Shown in pieces: positions 1-4,834 of a stretch of DNA of 5,028 nucleotides (its first letter is position 1; the number at the start of each line of letters is the position of its first letter). The notes below the pieces were generated by a model. The model searched no databases. It was not told where the DNA came from and saw nothing but the letters and a program-made list of their open reading frames with translations. The stretch comes from Desulfobacteraceae bacterium (GTDB lineage: Bacteria; Desulfobacterota; DSM-4660; Desulfatiglandales; Desulfatiglandaceae): contig JABMQV010000354.1 of the NCBI GenBank assembly GCA_013203065.1, positions 1-5,028 of the forward strand, in the 5' to 3' direction. The position numbers were made by a program, and so were the translations under genes.

Positions 1-666
1 CTTAAAGAGCTGAACCCGGCCCTGAGAAGAAATTCCACTCCCAACAGACCCTATGCCTTTCAGGTGCCCAAGGGCAAAGGGGAAGCGCTTGTGGCAAAGT
101 TGGCTCAGATACCCCTTTGGCAGCCTCCAATTCCCTCCTATGTGACCCACAGGGTTAGAAAAGGGGAATCACTCTCAGTCATTGCCCGAAGATACAGGAC
201 CAGTGTCAGGGCTATTGTGGACCTGAACGGTCTTAGGAGCAGCCGTTTCATCAAGGCGGGGTGGAAACTGAAGATCCCCACCGGGAGAAGGTATGTGTCA
301 CGTTCAAAGCCTCCTCAGAAAGTCGCCGCCGTGAGGACTTCGGGAAAACCTCAAAATTATGTTGTCGATAAGGGGGACTCTCTGTGGAAAATCGCAAATC
401 ACTTCGGGACGACCGCTGAGTCCATTCAATCCTTAAATAAATTGAAAGGTACCAGTCTGAGCGTAGGGAAGACCCTCAAGATTCCCGCATCCCACAGACC
501 CACAAAAAAGATGAAGACGAGGGCATATACAATTTTAAGAGGAGATTCACCATACCTTATCGCAAAAAAACACCAGATGAACCTCTCCGAATTCCTCAGA
601 TTAAACAATCTAACGCCCAGGAGTACTATCTTCCCCGGACAGGTATTGCTGGTAAAAGCCCAATAG
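1..666 (+). CDS. mltD: MltD-like membrane-bound lytic murein transglycosylase, C-terminal part with three LysM repeats (5' end outside window)
   Basis: The reading frame is open from base 1 to the TAG at 664-666, so the start and the catalytic SLT domain lie upstream of the window. The first residues (LKELNPALRRNSTP, then a VPKGKG segment) match the linker that follows the transglycosylase domain in MltD proteins. Three LysM peptidoglycan-binding repeats follow, at about 139-288, 358-489 and 526-657. Each has the GESL/GDSL/GDSP turn, an IA-type helix, an LN(G/K/N)L segment and a closing KIP or LLV strand. Lys/Arg-rich linkers separate them. In this family the enzyme cleaves the MurNAc-GlcNAc bond of peptidoglycan with formation of 1,6-anhydroMurNAc, and LysM anchors it to the glycan. 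The LysM content is clear; the MltD name is inferred because the catalytic Glu region is not visible. A LysM-only or endopeptidase protein with a similar tail is the alternative. The gene faces the HAD gene convergently. Confidence 0.8.
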   Translation, partial: LKELNPALRRNSTPNRPYAFQVPKGKGEALVAKLAQIPLWQPPIPSYVTHRVRKGESLSVIARRYRTSVRAIVDLNGLRSSRFIKAGWKLKIPTGRRYVSRSKPPQKVAAVRTSGKPQNYVVDKGDSLWKIANHFGTTAESIQSLNKLKGTSLSVGKTLKIPASHRPTKKMKTRAYTILRGDSPYLIAKKHQMNLSEFLRLNNLTPRSTIFPGQVLLVKAQ

Positions 667-808
667 CTCCGCACTGCCCAGAAACAGCAGCATCATCCAA
701 CGCCACACCGATATCACCCTCCTGGTAATAGGGGCGGCAGTGCTGAGCGTGGTTTTTTCTCTGGGAGCAACCTTTCTGGTGAAAAGATTCACCCGAAGAA
801 ATTCTTGA
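656..808 (+). other. Short reading frame encoding one transmembrane helix, no standard start codon
   Basis: Between the mltD stop and the end of the HAD gene, the frame that opens after a TAA at 653-655 runs to a TGA at 806-808. Its last ~33 residues (from D at 710) form one clear hydrophobic helix (ITLLVIGAAVLSVVFSLGATF) closed by a basic tail, VKRFTRRNS. No ATG, GTG or TTG precedes the helix; only CTG at 674 does, and no Shine-Dalgarno sequence is near it. It could be a small membrane protein with an unusual start, the 3' end of a decayed gene, a +1-frame extension of the LysM protein, or chance. The frame lies +1 relative to mltD. No family is recognised. Confidence 0.2.
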
Positions 809-816
809 AGGAACCA

Positions 817-1410
817 TCACAGGATTTCAAGAAGTTCTTCCAGAAAGGAACACGTATAGTGAGGTTCAGGGTCCCCCGGGGACATGAGGGATCTCCCATC
901 GTTGGTCAGAAGGACCGTCTTTGCACCCGCGGCCTTCCCCGCCATCACATCAAACCGAAAATCTCCCACCACCAATAGCTCCTCCGGGAGCACACCCATC
1001 TGACCAGCAGCCTTGAACACCCCTTCCGGATGGGGCTTGGGAAGTGAACCGTCACGCGTGATAACAACGGCAAAATCTTTAATAGATATGCCATCGAACT
1101 TCTCGAGGGCCCGCTCCACTGAGCTGAGACTGTTTCTGGTGAGTATGCCAAGACTGAGGCCCCTTTTCTTTAAAGAGGAGAGGCACTTCTCCGCACCATG
1201 ATTGGGACGGGATGTCTCGGCTGCGTTCTCCTCAAATTCCTCCAGGATCTTTGTCAGTTCGACTCTCCTGGCGGTCGGTTGGGACTCCAGATATTCTAAG
1301 ATGGGCTCATCAAGAGGGCACCCAAGCCTTTTCTTGATCGCCGGAAAATCAAGGGCACCAGGGAGAGTCAACGTACCGTCAAAATCAAATAAGACACCCT
1401 TTATGATCAT
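817..1410 (-). CDS. HAD-superfamily hydrolase, phosphoglycolate phosphatase-like
   Basis: This is a 197-residue soluble protein with all four HAD motifs. Motif I is DFDGTLT, with nucleophile D9 and acid/base D11. Motif II is the threonine T91 in ILTRNS. Motif III is K125 in LPKPHP. Motif IV is GDFRFD with D150 and D154 for Mg2+. A small helical cap (about residues 18-80) sits between motifs I and II, as in subclass I enzymes such as Gph and PpaX. Family knowledge points to Mg2+-dependent phosphate-ester hydrolysis through an aspartyl-phosphate; the substrate cannot be read from the sequence. I chose the ATG at 1410 because MIIKGVLFDFDGT is the usual beginning and AAGGAA lies just upstream. 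An in-frame TTG at 1422 would add four residues. The gene is monocistronic by position: a promoter lies at 1500-1527, and its 3' end faces mltD. Length is normal and no motif is missing. Confidence 0.85.
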   Translation of the reverse strand: MIIKGVLFDFDGTLTLPGALDFPAIKKRLGCPLDEPILEYLESQPTARRVELTKILEEFEENAAETSRPNHGAEKCLSSLKKRGLSLGILTRNSLSSVERALEKFDGISIKDFAVVITRDGSLPKPHPEGVFKAAGQMGVLPEELLVVGDFRFDVMAGKAAGAKTVLLTNDGRSLMSPGDPEPHYTCSFLEELLEIL

Positions 1411-1462
1411 CTTTTCCTTCAAACATGAGACATCGGCTTTGAGCTGGCGGCAAAAGCCATTT

Positions 1463-1471
1463 TGTGATAAT
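1463..1471 (+). promoter_or_regulatory. Possible extended -10 promoter facing right
   Basis: TGTGATAAT on the plus strand is an extended -10 pattern (TGn followed by GATAAT, five of six matches). There is no good -35 at 16-18 bases upstream (GCTGGC at 17). It is worth noting only because a terminator-like hairpin lies about 160 bases downstream on the same strand with no annotated gene between. Weak evidence. Confidence 0.2.
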
Positions 1472-1499
1472 TTTTCGAGAGATAGTGAGGTCGTGGACT

Positions 1500-1527
1500 A
1501 TTATTCCAAAAAGGCTTGAAATGTCAA
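1500..1527 (-). promoter_or_regulatory. Predicted sigma70-type promoter of the HAD gene
   Basis: On the minus strand a perfect -35 TTGACA (1527-1522) is followed after 16 bases by AATAAT (1505-1500), five of six matches to the -10 consensus. Transcription would begin near 1493, leaving a leader of about 80 bases before the ATG at 1410. Predicted by consensus match only. Confidence 0.5.
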
Positions 1528-1583
1528 AAGAAAACGAAAATTCTTGGGAAGGCGAGCCTGGGGGTGAAATTGCAAACGATTGA
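1521..1583 (+). CDS. Candidate 20-residue small protein (speculative)
   Basis: ATG at 1521 with AAGG at 1511-1514 (six bases before it) opens a 20-codon frame ending in TGA at 1581-1583. The peptide is strongly acidic (begins MSKENENSW, ends GGEIAND) and has no hydrophobic segment. The stop coincides with the left arm of a hairpin at 1581-1599. A possible extended -10 lies upstream at 1463-1471 and a terminator-like hairpin downstream at 1629-1658. Against it: its first codons overlap the -35 element of the HAD promoter on the other strand, and a frame this short arises easily by chance. No family is recognised. Confidence 0.12.
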   Translation: MSKENENSWEGEPGGEIAND

Positions 1584-1599
1584 GTGCAAGATACACTCA
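1581..1599. repeat. Small inverted repeat TGAGTG / CACTCA
   Basis: Perfect six-base arms TGAGTG (1581-1586) and CACTCA (1594-1599) enclose a seven-base loop. It has no adjacent T-run, so it is not a terminator by itself. It could be an RNA hairpin or a short protein-binding dyad, or chance. Confidence 0.3.
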
Positions 1600-1628
1600 C
1601 AAAGGCTGTTTTTCAGACGCCGAACAGG

Positions 1629-1658
1629 AGAAGGCTGCGAAATGTAGTCTTCTGTTTT
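1629..1658 (+). terminator. Terminator-like hairpin, plus strand
   Basis: AGAAGGCTGC (1629-1638) pairs with GTAGTCTTCT (1644-1653) over ten positions, two of them G-U wobbles, across a five-base loop GAAAT. GTTTTAAT follows. The wobbles become A-C mismatches on the opposite strand, so the stem is strong only in plus-strand RNA. It fits a weak intrinsic terminator, with moderate stem GC and a four-base U run. No intact plus-strand gene ends just before it, which makes its purpose unclear. Confidence 0.35.
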
Positions 1659-1719
1659 AATAAAAGGATTCCGGGAGAAGTATAGGAAAACTTGAATCGA
1701 GTTGAGGTTAAAAAACTAC

Positions 1720-1893
1720 CTATTTCTTCAGTTTTTCTTTAATGGCGAGGCCGAGCCAGCCATATAACTCCATCTCTGAATAGTTCCTGAACAGGAGTTT
1801 GGTGACAATGCCCCTAAGCAGAATACCAACCAATGCTCTTCCACGCGTGCCGATCATGATCATGGAGGCTCCAATGATAGTATTGCATGACTA
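1720..1893 (-). pseudogene. Probable C-terminal remnant of a universal stress protein (UspA-like)
   Basis: A minus-strand frame from after a TAG at 1891-1893 to a TAG at 1720-1722 encodes ASMIMIGTRGR followed by ALVGILLRGIVTKLL. This resembles the Usp C-terminal ATP-binding pattern, in which a DLIVMGTRGR-like strand is followed by G-2x-G-9x-G; here the final G is followed by I instead of the usual S/T. After that the sequence departs from Usp and ends ...AIKEKLKK. No N-terminal half is present: an in-frame stop lies ten codons before the motif. Just upstream another minus-strand frame reads SHAILSLE, which resembles the preceding Usp helix and would join after a small shift, suggesting a frameshift or deletion. 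An ATG at 1863 could make a 47-residue peptide, but this would be an incomplete fold. Family assignment is by motif only; chance resemblance remains possible. Confidence 0.38.
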
Positions 1894-1982
1894 GGCTCAA
1901 AGGCATGCAGAGTGCCCAATGCTTCTGTTCTATCAAAGGCTCCTCTTATTTGGTAATCCCGGGTGACAATCGGCTCAACGCA

Positions 1983-2762
1983 TTAGTCGTGACTCAATTG
2001 AAAGTCATCTGGCAGCCGCCTACAGACAGGGCAACTCTGCATACTGAAGGGTCTTTCAAGGTGGCTTTCCTTTAAGAGAAGATCATCCATGAATATGTCT
2101 TTCGTCGGCCGATCAGCCTTGATCAGCCCTTCATGGATTACAATGGTTCTTTCACAGAGGTCCAATACCATGTCAAGATCATGGGTTGCAATTATTTTTG
2201 AATGCTTAAAGGTTTTAAGAAGCTCTATAAGCTGACGTCGTGCTCGGGGATCAAGACCCGCGCTCGGCTCATCCATGACGAGAATATCCGGAGACATTGA
2301 CAGTACCGTGGCAATGGCCACCCTCCTTTTCTGGCCGAAAGAAAGCCTGTGGGGCGGTCTATCCTGCAGATCAGCCACGCCGACGGTTTCCAAAGCCTTA
2401 TGCACCCGGTCATTCACTTCATTGATCGGCAACCCGAGATTCAACGGACCGAAGGCAACATCGTCATAAACCGTTGACATGAAAAGCTGGTCATCGGGGT
2501 TCTGGAATACCATACCAACGGTCCGCCGAACCTCGTAAAGAGTTTCCTTGGTGAGGGGGGAATCGCCGATACGCACCTGGCCTGAAGTGGGGGTAAGGTA
2601 ACCGTTCAGATGTAGAATAAGGGTTGATTTGCCTGCCCCATTGGCACCGACAATAGCAACTGATTCACCGTGCCTGACCCTGAAAGAAACGCCGAGCAGG
2701 GCGTGGGTTGAATCGGGATAATTAAACTTCAAATCTCTGGCTTCTACGATATGGTGGCTCAT
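1983..2762 (-). CDS. nikO: Nickel ECF transporter ATP-binding subunit NikO (CbiO family)
   Basis: This 259-residue ABC ATPase energises the importer on the cytoplasmic side. Walker A is GANGAGKST (residues 39-47), the Q-loop is Q87 in VFQNPDDQLF, the ABC signature is LSFGQKRR (140-147), Walker B is ILVMDEP (160-166, catalytic E165), the D-loop is SAGLD, and the H-loop is H194. FQNPDDQLF and LSFGQKRR are typical of the CbiO/EcfA group. The start is the ATG at 2762: a GGAG precedes it by eight bases, and the ATG overlaps the nikQ stop by one base (TGATG), so translation is probably coupled. A TTG at 2765 is the less likely start. The C-terminal tail carries a C244-P-V-C247 pair, unusual enough to note. 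It is the last gene of the operon; I see no clear terminator after its TAA. Nickel rather than cobalt is inferred from the neighbours. Confidence 0.92.
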   Translation of the reverse strand: MSHHIVEARDLKFNYPDSTHALLGVSFRVRHGESVAIVGANGAGKSTLILHLNGYLTPTSGQVRIGDSPLTKETLYEVRRTVGMVFQNPDDQLFMSTVYDDVAFGPLNLGLPINEVNDRVHKALETVGVADLQDRPPHRLSFGQKRRVAIATVLSMSPDILVMDEPSAGLDPRARRQLIELLKTFKHSKIIATHDLDMVLDLCERTIVIHEGLIKADRPTKDIFMDDLLLKESHLERPFSMQSCPVCRRLPDDFQLSHD

Positions 2763-3574
2763 CAAACGATCTCCATCAGAAAATTCCCCACTAAAACCGT
2801 AATGTCGACAAAGCGGATGAAGCTAAAAAACAGGATAAGGCCAAAAAGATATAAGATTTCCGCCCAACCAAAATGGTACTGGTGGACAATTCTAATTTCG
2901 CCCGTAAAGGCGCGGGCCAGCATGGCCATATGAATACGCTGGGCCCGGTCCAGGGTATGCAGCAGCAGATTTCCTAACAACTGCTTGAAAATTCGGAACC
3001 GCATTTTTTTTCTGGTAAAGGAGCGCTGGGTATAGGCCCTGATCATGCGAATGGATTCCTCCATCAGTACAAAAAGATAGCGATAGAGCATAAGCAGCTG
3101 TACAGAAAATATGCGGGGCGCTCCCAGTCTTTCCAAGGCCATACAGATTGCCGGGAAACCGGTTGTGGCTATGAGAAGCAGGGCTGCACCAACCGTCAGG
3201 ATGAAGCGCAGGAGAATCGAAATGAGCGATACCCAGCCTCCTGAAATATGCAGGGGGCCGATCTGCATCAGGATATTCCGGTCAAAGAAGGGGTTGAAAA
3301 TCCCAATAAACACAACAAAGGGCGAGACAGTCAGCAGTTTACGCATCAGGTAACCAAAAGGGATATTCGCCATACCGATTAGAAAAGCCGGAAATAAAAA
3401 AAATGGCAGCAGCCTGCCGATTTCATACTTATCAAAGGACACGACGTAAATGATAAAGCACAGGGTGGTTGCCACCTTGACTCGCGGGTCAAGCCGATGG
3501 ATAATGGTATCCTTTTCAGCCAACAAGTCGAGGCGTCCCAGGTCATAGAATACCGTATCAAGGCGTGATGACAT
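2762..3574 (-). CDS. nikQ: Nickel ECF transporter T component NikQ (CbiQ/EcfT family)
   Basis: This 270-residue membrane protein couples the ATPase to the substrate-binding subunit. The N-terminal HRLDPRVK segment (residues 26-33) is the EcfT/CbiQ signature. Hydrophobic segments follow at about 34-47, 55-70, 82-97, 110-137 and 236-258. The cytoplasmic region between the last two contains the coupling helices with an RSFTRK stretch (184-189) and AMLARAFTG (217-225). In most relatives these positions carry Ala-Arg-Gly motifs that contact the ATPases; here the second reads Ala-Arg-Ala. The ATG at 3574 lies 36 bases after the nikMN stop, and the only upstream sequence, ACAGAACA, is a poor ribosome-binding site, so expression may depend on nikMN translation. 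The gene ends MEIV with a TGA that overlaps the nikO ATG. Full length for the family. Confidence 0.9.
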   Translation of the reverse strand: MSSRLDTVFYDLGRLDLLAEKDTIIHRLDPRVKVATTLCFIIYVVSFDKYEIGRLLPFFLFPAFLIGMANIPFGYLMRKLLTVSPFVVFIGIFNPFFDRNILMQIGPLHISGGWVSLISILLRFILTVGAALLLIATTGFPAICMALERLGAPRIFSVQLLMLYRYLFVLMEESIRMIRAYTQRSFTRKKMRFRIFKQLLGNLLLHTLDRAQRIHMAMLARAFTGEIRIVHQYHFGWAEILYLFGLILFFSFIRFVDITVLVGNFLMEIV

Positions 3575-3610
3575 TGTTCTGTTTTATACTTATTTAACGT
3601 TGGCAGTTTG

Positions 3611-4630
3611 TTAGGCCGTGGATCCGCGCTTTTTTAAGACAACTCCTAAGAGAACGGCAATGCCCAGAACCAACAACCCACCGAAAAGAGCTGCAACAGA
3701 TGTCCCTGTTCTGGCTTCTGTCGCTGAAGGTTCATGGCCGCTATCGCTTTGGTTGAAAGAGTAATCGGGCATGAGGCTGGTTTTTTCCTGGACGCTTTCC
3801 AACTTGCTGTACATGGGTTGACCATGGTTTTCAAGCTCAGGAGCGCCGGTGACTTTCTCGATGGACCATTCCAGGCCGTCCGGGTGTTTTGAGGCGTACC
3901 AGGCAAGTATCCCTCCGGTTAAGGCTGTTGCCAAAATCAGCCCGATAATAATATTTTTGATCGGCAGATTGCCAAGCGGCTGCTCATTCATAGCCCGATC
4001 AAGTATTTCAGGACGGGCATGCCAGATGAAAGAAACCACACCGGCAGTGGCAAGTCCTTCCATCAGGCCGATGGCAAGATGGATCGGCTGCATCATAAGA
4101 AGGAAAGCGGAGAAAGGGAGAGCGGTGATGCCGGAAAAGTAGGTTTCCACGACAACGGCGAAAGCCCCCAACTGCAAGCCTATAAGTGCCGCCAGGATGG
4201 AACCTGTAAGCAGCTTTTTCTGGGTGAGATGCGAACCCGTGATTTTCTTGTATACAAAAGGATAGGCAATAAAACACGGGAAAAAACCCAGGTTGAAAAT
4301 GTTACAGCCAAGGGCCAAAAGACCGCCATCGGCAAAAAAGAGGGCTTGGACAGTGAGCACGGAGGCAAGGGTAAGAAAGGCAGCATGGGGACCAAGCAAA
4401 ATGGCGAGCAGGATGCCGCCTCCCAAATGACCGCTTGATCCGGTGCCGGGAATAGTGAAGTTTATCATCTGGGCAGCAAAGACAAAGGCGCCAAGAACTC
4501 CCATGAGCGGAATCTTCCTGTTGTCGAGCTGGCTTTGAACCTTCCGGGCACTGTAAATTGTCGTAACAGCTGTAGCGGCCCACATTACGCCTCCCATCCC
4601 GGGCGAAAGCAGTGCATCTGCCATATGCAT
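3611..4630 (-). CDS. nikMN: Nickel ECF transporter substrate-binding component NikMN (CbiM-like protein fused to a NikN/PDGLE domain)
   Basis: This 339-residue polytopic membrane protein binds and passes the metal. It begins MHMADALLSP, the hallmark of CbiM/NikM. In the solved NikM structure the metal is held by the N-terminal amine, His2 and a His near residue 67; here His2 and H68 (in GTGSSGHLGGG) match. Because the amino terminus is a ligand, the start matters: the ATG at 4630 has GGGAGG eight bases upstream (4639-4644), whereas a frame extension to 4663 would add 11 residues before the MH and destroy the site. The CbiM part covers about residues 1-215. The C-terminal NikN part has a helix (about 222-243), the KHPDGLEW motif (249-255), a soluble extracytoplasmic loop, a last helix (about 310-332) and a KKRG end. 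First gene of the nikMN-nikQ-nikO operon, controlled from 4683-4725. CbiM for cobalt is the alternative; nikR and PDGLE favour nickel. Confidence 0.92.
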   Translation of the reverse strand: MHMADALLSPGMGGVMWAATAVTTIYSARKVQSQLDNRKIPLMGVLGAFVFAAQMINFTIPGTGSSGHLGGGILLAILLGPHAAFLTLASVLTVQALFFADGGLLALGCNIFNLGFFPCFIAYPFVYKKITGSHLTQKKLLTGSILAALIGLQLGAFAVVVETYFSGITALPFSAFLLMMQPIHLAIGLMEGLATAGVVSFIWHARPEILDRAMNEQPLGNLPIKNIIIGLILATALTGGILAWYASKHPDGLEWSIEKVTGAPELENHGQPMYSKLESVQEKTSLMPDYSFNQSDSGHEPSATEARTGTSVAALFGGLLVLGIAVLLGVVLKKRGSTA

Positions 4631-4638
4631 TGGATAAG

Positions 4639-4644
4639 CCTCCC
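4639..4644 (-). promoter_or_regulatory. Ribosome-binding site that fixes the nikMN start
   Basis: GGGAGG on the minus strand lies eight bases before the ATG at 4630. It supports the MHMAD start, which places the metal-binding His at position 2, over the longer in-frame extension to 4663. Confidence 0.8.
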
Positions 4645-4682
4645 TTTTATGACCAAGCGCCAAACATATTATGAATATATTT

Positions 4683-4710
4683 TTGGTAGCACTTTATGTA
4701 TACGTAACAA
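4683..4710. promoter_or_regulatory. Candidate NikR operator
   Basis: TTGGTAG (4683-4689), 14 bases, then GTAACAA (4704-4710) is an imperfect inverted repeat with five of seven symmetric positions. The motif I recall being reported for deltaproteobacterial NikR is GTGTTAC with 13 or 14 bases to GTAACAC. The half-site at 4704-4710 matches six of seven and the other four of seven, with the right spacing. It covers the -10 element and the predicted start point of nikMN, where a bound repressor would block RNA polymerase. No GTATGA-16-TCATAC (E. coli form) is present. Confidence 0.5.
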
Positions 4711-4725
4711 AAAAATTGATGTCAA
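4697..4725 (-). promoter_or_regulatory. Predicted sigma70-type promoter of the nikMN-nikQ-nikO operon
   Basis: On the minus strand a perfect TTGACA (4725-4720) is followed by exactly 17 bases and TATACA (4702-4697), four of six matches. The predicted start is near 4690, giving a leader of about 60 bases to the ATG at 4630. The -35 sits in a small palindrome ATTGATGTCAAT (4715-4726). The candidate NikR site overlaps the -10 element. Confidence 0.6.
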
Positions 4726-4734
4726 TCGTAAATA

Positions 4735-4763
4735 TTTAAAAAAAATGCAGAATCCTGTATAGT
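4735..4763 (+). promoter_or_regulatory. Predicted promoter of nikR
   Basis: TTTAAA (4735-4740, four of six matches to -35), 17 bases, then TATAGT (4758-4763, five of six matches to -10). Transcription would start near 4770, with a leader of about 65 bases. A lone half-site-like GTGTGAC (4762-4768) touches the -10 but has no partner at 13-14 bases, so autoregulation by the same mechanism is uncertain. Confidence 0.45.
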
Positions 4764-4818
4764 GTGACCACTGCAAACATCATCTTGTGAAAATAGATAG
4801 ATTACTAAGAACTGAGAG

Positions 4819-4824
4819 AAGGAG
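4819..4824 (+). promoter_or_regulatory. Ribosome-binding site of nikR
   Basis: AAGGAG lies ten bases before the ATG at 4835, a strong Shine-Dalgarno match at slightly long spacing. It supports the MANIIRFG start. Confidence 0.7.
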
Positions 4825-4834
4825 AGAATTTCTT

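Noticed and set aside
802..833. Inverted repeat TTCTTGAA / TTCAAGAA as a terminator between the convergent genes
   Set aside because: Eight-base AT-rich arms with a 16-base loop and no T-run on either side, partly inside the HAD coding sequence; too weak to call.
1385..1600. Minus-strand open frame overlapping the HAD start
   Set aside because: No recognisable domain, overlaps the HAD promoter and start region in another frame, and has no convincing ribosome-binding site.
1423..1719. tRNA or other known RNA gene, CRISPR repeats or IS ends
   Set aside because: No T-arm or acceptor-stem pattern, no regularly spaced repeats, and no transposase frame or terminal inverted repeats could be seen.
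1887..2075. Plus-strand 62-codon frame antisense to the end of nikO
   Set aside because: Its 3' part is antisense to nikO coding sequence, no family resemblance and no Shine-Dalgarno; probably chance.
4019..4438. Long plus-strand frame (139 codons) antisense to nikMN
   Set aside because: Low-complexity, Lys/Glu/Gly-rich translation entirely within the nikMN gene; an antisense shadow.
4669..4696. E. coli-type NikR operator starting at TTATGA (4669-4674)
   Set aside because: At the required 16-base spacing the second half-site reads ACTTTA, not TCATAC.
4535..4762. Plus-strand frame across the nikMN start and control region
   Set aside because: Covers the nikMN N-terminus antisense and the promoter/operator region; no domain and no ribosome-binding site.
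4631..4834. Cobalamin riboswitch upstream of the cbiM-like gene
   Set aside because: Only about 60 bases separate the predicted transcription start from the nikMN ATG, far too short for this riboswitch, and I see no B12-box-like sequence. A NikR-type operator explains regulation better.
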